Made by a program: the position numbers and the translations under genes | Part shown: in pieces, positions 1-8,474 of the stretch | How the letters are laid out: every line of letters starts with the position of its first letter | Numbering within the stretch: position 1 is the first letter of the stretch | Assembly (NCBI GenBank): GCA_964624235.1 | Contig: CAZUXY010000010.1 | Span: forward strand, 20,816 to 84,815 | From: CAZUXY01 sp964624235 | Lineage (GTDB): Bacteria > Spirochaetota > UBA4802 > UBA5368 | DNA length: 64,000 bases | Direction of reading: 5' to 3' | The notes under the pieces: model-generated | Database searches by the model: none | Told to the model about the DNA's origin: nothing | The model's input: only the letters and a program-made list of their open reading frames with translations

Positions 1-1
1 T

Positions 2-247
2 ACGGCTGATTCAAGGGATGTGTATATGGATGGGATCATCAGTGCCGATAAAAAGGATTTCGTGTGTCTGCCCTATTACAATCCCCCCGGTGGGATAAAA
101 TACTGCCTGAACACCAAGATTGCGTCGTGCACACTCAATCTTAATCTGAAAAAAACAGGGAAAAGCATACTTCTCTCTACTAGAGACCGGGCCGCGTTTG
201 AAATTCTTACCGACGATGTGAAACACGGTCTGTCACCTGCGATATAG
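2..247 (+). CDS. 3' end of an unidentified protein (partial)
   Basis: The reading frame is open from the window edge to a TAG at 245-247 and gives about 81 C-terminal residues. The composition (YYNPPGGIKYCLNTKIASC) looks like ordinary folded protein with beta-rich segments. I recognise no family. An antisense frame over the same bases is also open but is less convincing. The next gene is convergent on the minus strand 41 bases away. Confidence is limited because the start and most of the protein lie outside the window. Confidence 0.5.
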   Translation, partial: TADSRDVYMDGIISADKKDFVCLPYYNPPGGIKYCLNTKIASCTLNLNLKKTGKSILLSTRDRAAFEILTDDVKHGLSPAI

Positions 248-288
248 AAATATGTACTGATTCCTCCCGGCAACAGCACCTGTACTGA

Positions 289-927
289 TCAGGGAGCACA
301 AATGTGCCATGCCATGTTCGATCCGGTTTTGACACGTACAATGTCGCCGAACACTTCCTTCATCTCGGACATGCCGTTTTCAACGAAATGGAGATAATCA
401 CCTCCTTCCAGCCGTTCCACGAAATCCGAAATGCAATTTCTTTTATAATAATCATAAAAGAGAACTTTTTTCGTCGCAAGACGTTTTGCTTCCTTCATCA
501 TTTTCATCCTCTGGTATGAATCCATCCCGTGCAGTACATAACTTGACACCACGAAATCGAAACTCCTGTCACGAAAAGGCAGACCGGCGGAACCGTCAGC
601 CACGACAAATTCCAGAACCCCAGGCCTGGCATGCCCCCGTGCGTACCGTATCATCGACGGAGCGGCATCGATTGCGGTTACCCTGAACCCCAAGGACATC
701 ATATAAAAGGCCAGGGCGCCTGAACCGCAACCTATATCAAGCACCGTAGCACCATCCCCCGTTCCCGCCTCGACGAGTTCGGAAGGAATTATCCGCCTGA
801 AATGCGATACCTGATACCGGAAAAACAAACTATAAATTCGGGCGATTTTGTTGAATAGCCCTACATGCGGATTGCAAGTACTTTCATTACCTTTGCCTTT
901 TTCATGGTAAGGTATTGATTTCAGCAT
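289..927 (-). CDS. Class I SAM-dependent methyltransferase
   Basis: This 212-residue protein has the SAM-binding glycine motif VLDIGCGSGA at about residues 63-72, an acidic post-II residue in VTAIDAAPSM, and a later hydrophobic strand (FDFVVSSYVLHGM) typical of the UbiE/Methyltransf_11 group. The substrate cannot be read from the sequence; small lipids, quinones and metabolites are all possible for this fold. The start is supported by AAGGAGGAG directly upstream of the ATG. It stands alone, divergent from the enoyl-CoA hydratase gene, with 185 bases between them. The fold is certain, the role is not. Confidence 0.8.
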   Translation of the reverse strand: MLKSIPYHEKGKGNESTCNPHVGLFNKIARIYSLFFRYQVSHFRRIIPSELVEAGTGDGATVLDIGCGSGALAFYMMSLGFRVTAIDAAPSMIRYARGHARPGVLEFVVADGSAGLPFRDRSFDFVVSSYVLHGMDSYQRMKMMKEAKRLATKKVLFYDYYKRNCISDFVERLEGGDYLHFVENGMSEMKEVFGDIVRVKTGSNMAWHICAP

Positions 928-1112
928 ACTCCTCCTTCACCGGTCATGTTCTCGACAATGAAAAAATTAATTATTTGACATCAATCCTGTTTGGTTAACA
1001 TATAATTGATGCAGTACGCAAGTTGATGCCTGTAGTAACTCAATCCACATTTTCCGAAAGGGAATAATTCCCTGTTACAGTATCATGATATATAAAAACA
1101 GGAGAAAGTGCA

Positions 1113-1898
1113 ATGACCGCGAAAAAATTCTGTGATTATACCGTTGATGAATCCGGGGTTGCCCTCATGGTGATCAACAACCCTCCCATGAACACCCTCG
1201 GTAAGCCTGTGCTGGCTGATATGGCAGATGCGGTGACACGGGCAAACGCGGACCGGAAAGTCAGGGTGGTGGTTTTTACCGGAGAAGGCAAAGCCTTTAT
1301 CGCCGGTGCGGATATAAATGAATTCACGCCCATAACCACCCGGAAAGAAGGAAGTGATTTTCTGATTAACGGACAATCGGTTTTAAACCTTATTGAAAAT
1401 TCAGAGAAACCCTATATCGCGGCCATTAACGGTTTCTGCCTGGGCGGTGGTCTTGAAACAGCCCTGGCCTGTCATATCCGCCTTGCGGACGAAACCGCCC
1501 AGATTGGTCTACCCGAAATTAAACTTGGTATAATACCCGGTTACGGAGGCACACAGAGGACCACACGTCTTATAGGCAAAGGAAGAGCCTATGAACTTAT
1601 CCTCTCAGGCAATTTTTTAACGGGAAAGCAGGCAGAGGTATACTGTATCGTCAACCGCTGCACGCCCAAGGGAATGGTCGTCGATGAGGCACGGAAACTC
1701 GCAACTGAAATATCCTTACGCAGCAGAATGGCGGTGAAAAATGCCATGAGGGCAGTCAAGGAGGGACTGGATATGGAATTCATGACGGCACTCAGTTTTG
1801 AACGGAATCTTTTCGGTGAACTCTGCGAGACCGATGATAAAAAAGAAGGAACATCGGCTTTTCTAGAGAAAAGGAAACCCGTATTTAAAGACTGTTAA
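1113..1898 (+). CDS. Enoyl-CoA hydratase/isomerase family protein
   Basis: This 261-residue crotonase-fold protein is of the usual length. The oxyanion-hole segment AFIAGADINEF (about 61-71) and the GFCLGGGLE block are present. Both catalytic glutamates of true hydratases are in place: E115 in GGGLE and E135 in LPEIKLG, 20 residues apart as in crotonase. It probably hydrates 2-enoyl-CoA in fatty-acid or branched-chain acid breakdown in the cytoplasm. AGGAGA lies a few bases before the ATG. No other beta-oxidation gene is adjacent, although an acyl-CoA dehydrogenase occurs at 38.6 kb and a 2-oxoacid oxidoreductase that could feed acyl-CoAs begins at 6 kb. The exact substrate is not inferable. 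Confidence 0.9.
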   Translation: MTAKKFCDYTVDESGVALMVINNPPMNTLGKPVLADMADAVTRANADRKVRVVVFTGEGKAFIAGADINEFTPITTRKEGSDFLINGQSVLNLIENSEKPYIAAINGFCLGGGLETALACHIRLADETAQIGLPEIKLGIIPGYGGTQRTTRLIGKGRAYELILSGNFLTGKQAEVYCIVNRCTPKGMVVDEARKLATEISLRSRMAVKNAMRAVKEGLDMEFMTALSFERNLFGELCETDDKKEGTSAFLEKRKPVFKDC

Positions 1899-2001
1899 AA
1901 AAATTAAATCCATGGATACTTGTGGTTCAGTTCAAGTCCCACAAAATTATGGGATTTCCTCTGTTTTTAATGAATAATTATGTTTAAACATTTTTTTAGT
2001 G

Positions 2002-2034
2002 TTGACTAATTTTATGTTTATAAAATTCTATATT
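2002..2034 (+). promoter_or_regulatory. Possible promoter of the acetate transporter gene
   Basis: TTGACT at 2002-2007 resembles a sigma-70 -35 box. AT-rich -10-like hexamers (TATAAA, TATATT) lie downstream, but none is at the ideal 17-base distance. A TGTTTAAACA palindrome at 1981-1990 sits just upstream and could be an operator. This is a weak assignment made by eye. Confidence 0.25.
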
Positions 2035-2119
2035 AACTGTAATTGCTTTCGGGTGGGAGCAATGATTTGAGCGCTGCCCGGATTTATGGCAATAAATTTT
2101 AAATTCCAAGGAGCTTCTT

Positions 2120-2683
2120 ATGGCAGACCAAAAAAATGGAAATCCGGCGGTTGTCGGATTAGCCGGATTTGGCCTTACCACTCTCATTCTTCAGTTTCAC
2201 AATGTAGGATGGTGCGGCATTGGACCCGTTCTTGCCATGGGTCTGGTTTTCGGTGGAACGGCACAGTTGATTGCCGGTTTTCAGGAACAGAAAATGGGCA
2301 ATAATTTCGGTTACAGTGCGTTCGTTTCTTACGGCGCTTTCTGGATCGGTCTTGGTATCATATGGCTGCTCAATTACTTTAATATCTATAAAGCCAGCGG
2401 CACCGATGTCGGCTGGTACCTTATCGCGTGGACCCTTTATACAGCGGTTATGTGGGTGGCGTCAATGCGCGTTCACGGGGCCATGGCTTCAACCTTCACC
2501 CTGCTGCTGCTGGGATTTATACTGCTCGATATCGGTCACTTCATAGATCCGGTATTCAACGTCATCGCAGGTTATGAACTCATGTTATGCGCATTTAATG
2601 CATGGTACATGATGGCGCATGTGATTTACCTGGATGTCTTTGGCCGGGATATACTGCCGGTAGGAAAACCCTGGATCAAGTAA
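2120..2683 (+). CDS. satP: GPR1/FUN34/YaaH (SatP-type) acetate transporter
   Basis: This 187-residue membrane protein has six hydrophobic segments. The N-terminal signature NPAVVGLAGFGLTT corresponds to the NPAPLGL motif that lines the family pore, with PL replaced by VV. The conserved FHNVGWCG and GGTAQLIAGFQE segments follow. Members carry acetate or succinate with protons through the inner membrane. The start is supported by AAGGAG upstream. The gene is monocistronic: an AT-rich leader of about 220 bases precedes it and a strong hairpin terminator follows. The changed NPAPLGL motif may affect anion selectivity (inference). Confidence 0.9.
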   Translation: MADQKNGNPAVVGLAGFGLTTLILQFHNVGWCGIGPVLAMGLVFGGTAQLIAGFQEQKMGNNFGYSAFVSYGAFWIGLGIIWLLNYFNIYKASGTDVGWYLIAWTLYTAVMWVASMRVHGAMASTFTLLLLGFILLDIGHFIDPVFNVIAGYELMLCAFNAWYMMAHVIYLDVFGRDILPVGKPWIK

Positions 2684-2700
2684 CATAAGTCAATTTAAAC

Positions 2701-2730
2701 AAAAAACCCCTATGCGTACGGGGTTTTTTT
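2701..2730. terminator. Bidirectional intrinsic terminator
   Basis: The arms AAAAAACCCC (2701-2710) and GGGGTTTTTT (2720-2729) form a perfect 10-bp stem with a 9-base loop, flanked by T runs on both strands. It lies 18 bases after the satP stop and 66 bases beyond the end of the convergent ACT-domain gene, so it can stop both transcripts. Confidence 0.9.
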
Positions 2731-2796
2731 TATTTATACCACTCACAATACAGCCTGCGGAGGAAGACGAAAAATCCCCCGCAGGATTATTTTCAA

Positions 2797-3225
2797 TCAG
2801 TTCTTATAGATTTCAGTGCTGTAGGTTTTCACCCAGTGCTTCTTGAGCACTTCTTTTGCCTCCATGATCTTGTCAACCTCCAGGATGATGATTGCTTCAT
2901 CACCGCGTAGATTGATAAAAGGGTACAGTGTTTCAATATTCACCTTAGACTCCAGTAGAGGTCGCAATACCGCGTTCAACCCTCCGGGATGATCCGGTGT
3001 GGCGACCGCTATCACCTCTTTTGTGGATACATGAAAATTGCTGTTTTTTAAAACCTTCTCGGCTTTCTCCGGATCGCTGACGATCATATGCACCTGTACC
3101 GGTGTCAACACGGAGGAAGCCACTATCGCCTTTATGTTAATTTGCTCTTTTTCCAGGATATCACATAGTTCGTTGAGTTTTCCTGGTTTGTTTTCAATTG
3201 AAATACTCACCTGGGTAATTGGCAT
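2797..3225 (-). CDS. Tandem ACT-domain protein
   Basis: This 142-residue protein consists of two ACT-like domains (about 3-70 and 75-140). The first begins QVSISIENKPGKLNELCDIL, a typical ACT opening; the second contains PDHPGGLNAVL. ACT domains bind amino acids and act as allosteric sensors. The start at 3225 is chosen because GAGGAG lies 6 bases upstream; an ATG 13 codons earlier lacks this. It is the last gene of the 2-oxoacid oxidoreductase operon. It may sense a branched-chain or other amino acid and tune that enzyme or its transcription (inference). No DNA-binding domain is visible. Confidence 0.85.
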   Translation of the reverse strand: MPITQVSISIENKPGKLNELCDILEKEQINIKAIVASSVLTPVQVHMIVSDPEKAEKVLKNSNFHVSTKEVIAVATPDHPGGLNAVLRPLLESKVNIETLYPFINLRGDEAIIILEVDKIMEAKEVLKKHWVKTYSTEIYKN

Positions 3226-3398
3226 TATGCTTCTCCTCTCACCTGTTTTCCTTTCCCTTTTCAAATCAATTGTATACGATACAATGCCTTTCTGCTACCA
3301 TAAAACATTTCGTAAAAACATCCACTCCCCGTTTTCAACGATCAACATTTGCCGCGCCGGTACACGATATTGTAATCAGCAGAAACTGACATATACTT

Positions 3399-3956
3399 TC
3401 ATGACGCGGTTTCACCGTTGACAAAGGAAAATTTTTCATATCCTTCATGAACCGCTTTAATCGTGATATCCACAAGCTTTTTTTTGTCACCCATCATGTA
3501 TTCAATGCTTTTATCCAGCGTTTCCATTTTTACTACATTTGTAAGTTTGATAAAGGATCCCAGCAATACCATATTCGCCGACCTTTCACTGCCTATGGAC
3601 CTGGCTATCTCATTTGCGTTTACGGGGAAGACGCTCACATCTCCCCTGAAAATCAGGTTATTCACCATATCGGCATTGTATATCATTTGTCCGGCCGGAT
3701 CAAGTCTGTTGATAAAGGTTTTGGCGGAGGGTTGATTGAGCGCAACGACAAAATCCGGCGCCGAGGCTACCGGTGACGCGATTTCTTCGTCTGATATACT
3801 GATAGTGCAATTCGCCGTGCCTCCGCGAACCGCAGCCCCATATGAAGGCAGATATGTCACAAAAAGGTCATCCATCATTGCGGTATGACCAAGTATATTA
3901 CCAACGGTCAGTACGCCCTGCCCTCCGCTTCCCGCGAATATAGTCTTAACCAGCAT
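3399..3956 (-). CDS. 2-oxoacid:ferredoxin oxidoreductase, gamma subunit
   Basis: This 185-residue protein opens with GSGGQGVLTVGNILG, the family nucleotide/CoA-site loop, followed by the conserved YLPSYGAAVRGGTANC block. It is the CoA-binding gamma subunit of the enzyme that oxidatively decarboxylates 2-oxoacids to acyl-CoA and CO2, reducing ferredoxin. It begins one base after the beta-subunit stop codon, so translation is tightly coupled. The delta-alpha-beta-gamma order is found in branched-chain-oxoacid (VOR) and 2-oxoglutarate (KOR) types; the substrate is not settled here. Confidence 0.92.
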   Translation of the reverse strand: MLVKTIFAGSGGQGVLTVGNILGHTAMMDDLFVTYLPSYGAAVRGGTANCTISISDEEIASPVASAPDFVVALNQPSAKTFINRLDPAGQMIYNADMVNNLIFRGDVSVFPVNANEIARSIGSERSANMVLLGSFIKLTNVVKMETLDKSIEYMMGDKKKLVDITIKAVHEGYEKFSFVNGETAS

Positions 3957-3957
3957 A

Positions 3958-4710
3958 TCACTTCCCCCGGTTTCTCTTGTCAGTCAGAACCCCCAGTGGG
4001 AATTCTTTGGTCATCACCTCGGTTATCCATTCAAAGGACTTCACTGCGGACATTTTCCAGTTCGTGGGACATGGCGAGAGCACTTCGATCATTGAATAAC
4101 CAAGGCCATCCACCTGTGTTTGAAAAGCGTTCTTTATCGCCTTATGTGTGTTTCTGATGCCCGCCGGCCCGTTGACTGCGACTCTTTCGGCATAGACCAC
4201 ACCGGGGAATGTGGCGATCAGGTCAGTAATATGCAACGGGTACCCGTCGTACTTCGGATTGCGCCCTGAATTTGTCGTTGTTGTCTTCTGACCTATCAAC
4301 GTAGTCGGCGCCATCTGGCCGCCGGTCATTCCATAGACCGCGTTATTGATGAATATCACCGAAATATGTTCACCACGGTTGGCCGAGTGTATTGTTTCAG
4401 CGGTACCTATGGCCGAAAGGTCGCCGTCCCCCTGATATGAAAATACGAAGAGATCCGGACGCGCCCGTTTCGCGCCGGTAGCGATTGCGGTACCCCTTCC
4501 ATGGGCAGATTCGATAACATCGATATCAAAGTACAAATATGCAAGAACGGCGCATCCTGCCGGATTCACACATATGGATTTTTCCCCCAGGTCCATTTCC
4601 TCCAGCACCTCAGCCACAATCCTGTGCACGATTCCGTGACCGCAACCAGGGCAGTAATGGGTTATTACATCTTTTTTATAATATTTGGGCCATGGATTTA
4701 TCTGCTTCAT
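3958..4710 (-). CDS. 2-oxoacid:ferredoxin oxidoreductase, beta subunit (TPP-binding)
   Basis: This 250-residue protein has the TPP/Mg site GDGDLSAIGTAE followed by FINNAVYGMTGGQMAP, the canonical GDG...N...MTGGQ pattern. The N-terminal HYCPGCGHG and CVNPAGCAV segments carry cysteines conserved in the family. It holds thiamine diphosphate at the active site of the heterotetramer. Its ATG overlaps the stop of the alpha gene as ATGA (4707-4710). Confidence 0.93.
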   Translation of the reverse strand: MKQINPWPKYYKKDVITHYCPGCGHGIVHRIVAEVLEEMDLGEKSICVNPAGCAVLAYLYFDIDVIESAHGRGTAIATGAKRARPDLFVFSYQGDGDLSAIGTAETIHSANRGEHISVIFINNAVYGMTGGQMAPTTLIGQKTTTTNSGRNPKYDGYPLHITDLIATFPGVVYAERVAVNGPAGIRNTHKAIKNAFQTQVDGLGYSMIEVLSPCPTNWKMSAVKSFEWITEVMTKEFPLGVLTDKRNRGK

Positions 4711-5774
4711 TTCACTTTTTTCATCTCCCTTTCGTACTCACGGTAGAGGATCCGCGCAAATTCCACCGGTGTGGGAACAACGCCGCCGGGGCGTCCATGG
4801 AAGACCACCTTTGATTTGCCCTCCAGTGAAAGCTGTACGTCCTCTACCATTTGGCCGGTGCTCATTTCCAGGACCACAAAGGTATTGATTTGCCGGGATA
4901 GATCCTGTAAAACTGTTTTTGGAAAGGGCCATAGGGTAATCGGCCTGATCAACCCTGCCGGAACACCTTCTTTGCGTACCCGTTTTATCGCTGCCTTGGC
5001 GATACGAGCCGTTGTACCGTAAGCGACCGCAATTACCTTTGCATCATCAGTCATAAAAGCTTCGTAACGGGTTTCGTTTTTTGCGATCTCCTGATATTTT
5101 CGTACGAGCATCCAGTTATGTCGCTCCATTTCATTGACATCCAGAATCAACGAAGCCAGATACCTGCTGGGACCGTCCCCTTTCCCTTTGAGAGCCCATT
5201 CCTTCATCGGCATGTCCTCTTTCATTTCGGGGAATATGACGGGCTCTTTCATCTGTCCCAGCATTCCGTCCCCCAGCACCATTACCGGCGTCCTGTAATT
5301 ATCCGCTATATCAAAAGCCAGATATGTCAGATCGGCTACCTCCTGCACTGAAGCCGGGGCCAGTACCGGTGTACGGTAATCCCCGTGACCTCCACCGCGG
5401 GTCGCCTGAAAATAATCTCCCTGGGCAGGTGCGATATTCCCCAGACCGGGGCCTCCCCTCATTACATTGATTATTACCGCGGGGAGCTGAAAACCCGCCA
5501 GGAAGGAAATACCTTCCTGTTTCAGGCTGATCCCCGGGCTGGATGATGATGTCATTACTCTGGTCCCTACGGCCGAGGCACCCACCACCATGTTGATGGC
5601 GGCTGTTTCGCTTTCCGATTGTATAAAAACCCCGTTCAATTTAGGCATGTGTTCCGACATATACTCTCCCAGTTCGTTCTGGGGTGTTATCGGATATCCG
5701 AAATACGCCCTGCAACCGGCCCTCAACGCCGCCTCTCCGAAAGCGTGATTACCGCTCATGAATACTTTATTCAC
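4707..5774 (-). CDS. 2-oxoacid:ferredoxin oxidoreductase, alpha subunit (VorB-like)
   Basis: This 355-residue protein carries the pyrimidine-binding domain of the pyruvate/2-oxoacid oxidoreductase family. Conserved segments include GNHAFGEAALRAG, FGYPITPQNE, ESETAAINMVVGAS, and a glycine-rich RGGPGLGNIAPAQGDYFQ. It resembles subunits annotated as 3-methyl-2-oxobutanoate dehydrogenase VorB, so branched-chain 2-oxoacids from valine, leucine and isoleucine are the likeliest substrates; 2-oxoglutarate is the alternative. It overlaps the ferredoxin-like delta gene by 8 bases and the beta gene by 4. Confidence 0.92.
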   Translation of the reverse strand: MNKVFMSGNHAFGEAALRAGCRAYFGYPITPQNELGEYMSEHMPKLNGVFIQSESETAAINMVVGASAVGTRVMTSSSSPGISLKQEGISFLAGFQLPAVIINVMRGGPGLGNIAPAQGDYFQATRGGGHGDYRTPVLAPASVQEVADLTYLAFDIADNYRTPVMVLGDGMLGQMKEPVIFPEMKEDMPMKEWALKGKGDGPSRYLASLILDVNEMERHNWMLVRKYQEIAKNETRYEAFMTDDAKVIAVAYGTTARIAKAAIKRVRKEGVPAGLIRPITLWPFPKTVLQDLSRQINTFVVLEMSTGQMVEDVQLSLEGKSKVVFHGRPGGVVPTPVEFARILYREYEREMKKVK

Positions 5775-5985
5775 TGTACACCTCTATCGCCACCTCGGGA
5801 CAGACGAGCGTACAGACCTTGCACCCTGTGCATTCCTTGTCCCCTTCGGGGGTCGCGTAATGGTACCCCTGTATATTAAGTTCTTCCGATTCTATCAATA
5901 CACCCTTCTTGCAGAACTCTATACAGAGGCCGCATCCTTTACATAAATCGGCTTTTACTATTACCTTGTATTTTGTCTTTACCAT
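5767..5985 (-). CDS. Ferredoxin-like delta subunit, two 4Fe-4S clusters
   Basis: This 72-residue protein has two CxxCxxCxxxC motifs (CKGCGLCIEFC and CTGCKVCTLVC), each followed within a few residues by a conserved family position. It passes electrons from the TPP site of the 2-oxoacid oxidoreductase to free ferredoxin. It is the first gene of the operon running to 2797. The operon and rimI are divergent, with about 190 AT-rich bases between them that probably carry both promoters; TTGACA-like hexamers occur on both strands there, without well-spaced -10 boxes. Confidence 0.93.
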   Translation of the reverse strand: MVKTKYKVIVKADLCKGCGLCIEFCKKGVLIESEELNIQGYHYATPEGDKECTGCKVCTLVCPEVAIEVYSE

Positions 5986-6183
5986 CTAATCTGCCTTGAG
6001 TATTATATAAATCTACCGCTGTTCCGAATATAATACAAAATTAGTAAGAAAAACGTGAACATCTATTTGTCAAAAACTTTTTCAGATGCAGGTAAATTTA
6101 TTAAATAATTCCCGCCTTTGAAACGGAAAAACTTTTGACATATCCACAGGATGCTGATCTTTAATTTTCAGGCCTGATTGAAC

Positions 6184-6627
6184 ATGAGCATATCCATCAG
6201 AACCGCAACAGAAGACGACCTGGATGCAATTTACAAAATTGAAACGGATTCTTCACCCTCGCCATGGAGTTATGCCGGTATCGCGGCTGAATTAACGTAC
6301 CCTTTTTCCCGTGTCTACATTGCGGAATTCAACGGTACAATCGCGGGATTCGCCGTTGTCTGGAATGTCGGAGGCGATATACAATTAAACAATCTAGCAG
6401 TCAAAAAAGATTACAGAAGAAAAGGTATAGCACGTAAGCTCGTTGAACATATTTCAGAAAGAATCAACAGCAAGATCGAGGGTCGTATTATTCTAGAGGT
6501 CCGTGAGAAAAATATAACGGCACGAAGCTTCTACCAGGCCATTGGATTTCTTGAAAACGGATTGAGAAAAAACTATTACCAGGACGATCACGCAATACTG
6601 ATGGAAAGACCAATCAGAACCGCATAA
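6184..6627 (+). CDS. rimI: GNAT acetyltransferase, probable RimI (ribosomal protein S18 alanine N-acetyltransferase)
   Basis: A protein of about 147 residues with a GNAT fold. The substrate-side segment SPSPWSYAGIAAEL matches the RimI F/W-x-x-x-x-F/L region. The acetyl-CoA loop VKKDYRRKGIARKL is the canonical R/Q-x-x-G-x-G/A motif, and VREKNITARSFYQAIGF is the usual C-terminal NxxAxxFY motif. RimI acetylates the N-terminus of ribosomal protein S18. An in-frame TTG two codons earlier (6178) is an alternative start. It is followed 32 bases later by engB. Confidence 0.85.
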   Translation: MSISIRTATEDDLDAIYKIETDSSPSPWSYAGIAAELTYPFSRVYIAEFNGTIAGFAVVWNVGGDIQLNNLAVKKDYRRKGIARKLVEHISERINSKIEGRIILEVREKNITARSFYQAIGFLENGLRKNYYQDDHAILMERPIRTA

Positions 6628-6658
6628 AATTTAAAATAAAGTAATTTATACCCGAAAC

Positions 6659-7240
6659 ATGAAAATAACTCAGGTCAGATTCATTAAAAGTGCCACCAGT
6701 GAGAAACATTTTCCTTCTTACAGTTTCCCTGAATTCGCTTTCCTGGGTCGTTCAAATGTAGGGAAATCGTCACTGATTAATATGATTACAGGCAAAAAAG
6801 GTCTTGTGAAGGTCGGGGCAAAACCTGGGGTAACAAGGACTCTTAATTTCTTCCTGTTAAATGACAGGATATCACTCGTGGACCTTCCAGGTTATGGCTA
6901 CGCCAGAGTTTCAAAAGAAATCAGGAAAACATTCCCTCCGATGATTAAAAATTATTTGTCCAGACGTGAGTCTTTAAAGCTGCTTTTCCTCCTTATAGAC
7001 ATCAGACGTGTTCCCGATGAGTCAGAGAACGATATGATTTCTTTTGCCGCCATAAGGGATATCCCGGTGGCTGTAATTGCCACCAAATGCGACAAACTTT
7101 CCCGCAGCGCAAAGCTTAAAGCCGCGACCGTTATTTCCTGCGCGCTGGGACTGGATCGTGATCATGTATTCTTTTCTTCATCAAAATCCAAGGAGGGAAA
7201 AAAGGAAATACTTTCTCTTATCAGGCAGTTTTCAGATTAA
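6659..7240 (+). CDS. engB: Ribosome-biogenesis GTPase EngB/YsxC
   Basis: This 193-residue TRAFAC GTPase has G1 GRSNVGKS (30-37), G3 DLPGYG and G4 TKCDK, with the RTLNFF segment after G2 that marks EngB/YihA. It acts in assembly of the large ribosomal subunit. The length is normal. The stop codon lies one base from the stop of the convergent minus-strand lipoprotein gene, with no obvious terminator between them. Confidence 0.95.
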   Translation: MKITQVRFIKSATSEKHFPSYSFPEFAFLGRSNVGKSSLINMITGKKGLVKVGAKPGVTRTLNFFLLNDRISLVDLPGYGYARVSKEIRKTFPPMIKNYLSRRESLKLLFLLIDIRRVPDESENDMISFAAIRDIPVAVIATKCDKLSRSAKLKAATVISCALGLDRDHVFFSSSKSKEGKKEILSLIRQFSD

Positions 7241-7241
7241 A

Positions 7242-7715
7242 CTAATCAGAATGAATTGAAAAATCCTCAATTGCAGACATGACTGCGCTTCTTCTTTTCT
7301 CGTAATATACAGAGGGCCCGCCGGTTTCAATAATATATACCAGTTTGTCATGAACGAAAAGAGTGATTACATAACGATAATCCTCTCCATTGAACCACAG
7401 TGAATATTCAAAAAGTCTTCCTTTAAGGTTGTTCTTTGCGGTGATTTCTTTTTCCTGAACCAGGCGATATCCTTTTGAAATCATATGGGTTTTGACGGTC
7501 TCCCCCCACATTGATTCATCACCAAAAGGTTCATTATATCGGCTGTATGCCCTCAGTCTCACTCCGTCGGGCGATATTGCTTTGAATATTTTCACTTCCC
7601 TGTCGTATACGGCAAATCCTTGAGGCGTTTTCACCGTGAACGACGAGGTTTTACAGCCGTTCAAAACCAGGGTCATCATTGCTGCCATTACGAGGATTTT
7701 AACTGTTTCTTTCAC
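7242..7715 (-). CDS. Predicted lipoprotein sharing a domain with the DUF4349 fusion protein
   Basis: About 157 residues with an N-terminal lipoprotein signal ending LVLNGC. The GTG at 7715 is preferred because GGAAG lies just upstream and the product then begins directly with the signal peptide; a TTG five codons earlier is possible. The mature part (TPQGFAVYDREV to the end) can be aligned by eye with the C-terminal 130 residues of the protein at 8471-9700: both have TPxGF, a WxE/DxxK patch, a YR-V-E-I segment and an ETxxE/GxxxxYxK ending. The function is unknown; a substrate-binding or beta-sandwich envelope domain is likely. Confidence 0.75.
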   Translation of the reverse strand: MKETVKILVMAAMMTLVLNGCKTSSFTVKTPQGFAVYDREVKIFKAISPDGVRLRAYSRYNEPFGDESMWGETVKTHMISKGYRLVQEKEITAKNNLKGRLFEYSLWFNGEDYRYVITLFVHDKLVYIIETGGPSVYYEKRRSAVMSAIEDFSIHSD

Positions 7716-7868
7716 CGTATCTTCCGCCAATTGATTAGAACTGCCGTACCATTCAATTATTGTTAACCCATTTTAAAATTGATTCTGAACTCCTCCGGTG
7801 CTCGGGTTTGCTTTGCACTGGAAAGACCGTGTATCCTGAATATTCGATATCCGTTACTACCTAATTCG

Positions 7869-8474
7869 TTAATATCCCCTTAAAAGGTTCTCTACCCCCA
7901 GAGTGTTGATCCAGTTTATCGGTATACCCGCGGTACCCTTGGTCCCTGAAGCATCAGTTCTTCTATAAAACTGTATTTTCATCTCTCCCATTGCGGTCCG
8001 GTCCCGGTAATAATGTATCTGGCCCTTTATTTTTTCAACTTCCATGACCACCCTGCTGATTTCCTTTTCAACCTCGAGGGTTTCGATGACCCCTGACCCG
8101 CCGAATAGACTGTACAGTTTCTCCAGATGGACCTGTTTTACCGTCAGACGTGTGGGGAGGTCGGCCAATATCGCCGAAATGTCTTTGTTATTCATCCTTT
8201 CATCGGATATATAACCCTGCGTCAGCAAGATGGTCTTTATATCTTTAAAATACTCTGCTGGTATCCTTATGACAATGTTGCCGGCGGAATATGATTTCAC
8301 ATAACCGTTTCTGGTAAGCACATGCTTTTTTATTGTATTCATGGTTTTCACGGGATCGGAACCGTAAAAAGTATAACCGATTTCGTGTATAACCGTTCCT
8401 GCCATGCCGGGAGTGGCGGGCACCAATATGCTTATGACATTCAAAAGCACTATATACAATACCAGTCGTCTCAT
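7869..8474 (-). CDS. Exported DUF4349-like protein (stand-alone domain)
   Basis: This 201-residue protein has an N-terminal signal peptide (hydrophobic residues 3-24). The rest (GNIVIRIPAEYFKDIKTIL, LTVKQVHLEKLYSLF, EKEISRVVMEVEKIKGQIHYY) follows the DUF4349 pattern of a beta-strand domain plus a long helical hairpin. It is a shorter paralogue of the N-terminal part of the upstream gene, with which it overlaps by ATGA (8471-8474), so the two are translationally coupled. DUF4349 proteins are envelope proteins of unknown biochemical role. Confidence 0.75.
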   Translation of the reverse strand: MRRLVLYIVLLNVISILVPATPGMAGTVIHEIGYTFYGSDPVKTMNTIKKHVLTRNGYVKSYSAGNIVIRIPAEYFKDIKTILLTQGYISDERMNNKDISAILADLPTRLTVKQVHLEKLYSLFGGSGVIETLEVEKEISRVVMEVEKIKGQIHYYRDRTAMGEMKIQFYRRTDASGTKGTAGIPINWINTLGVENLLRGY

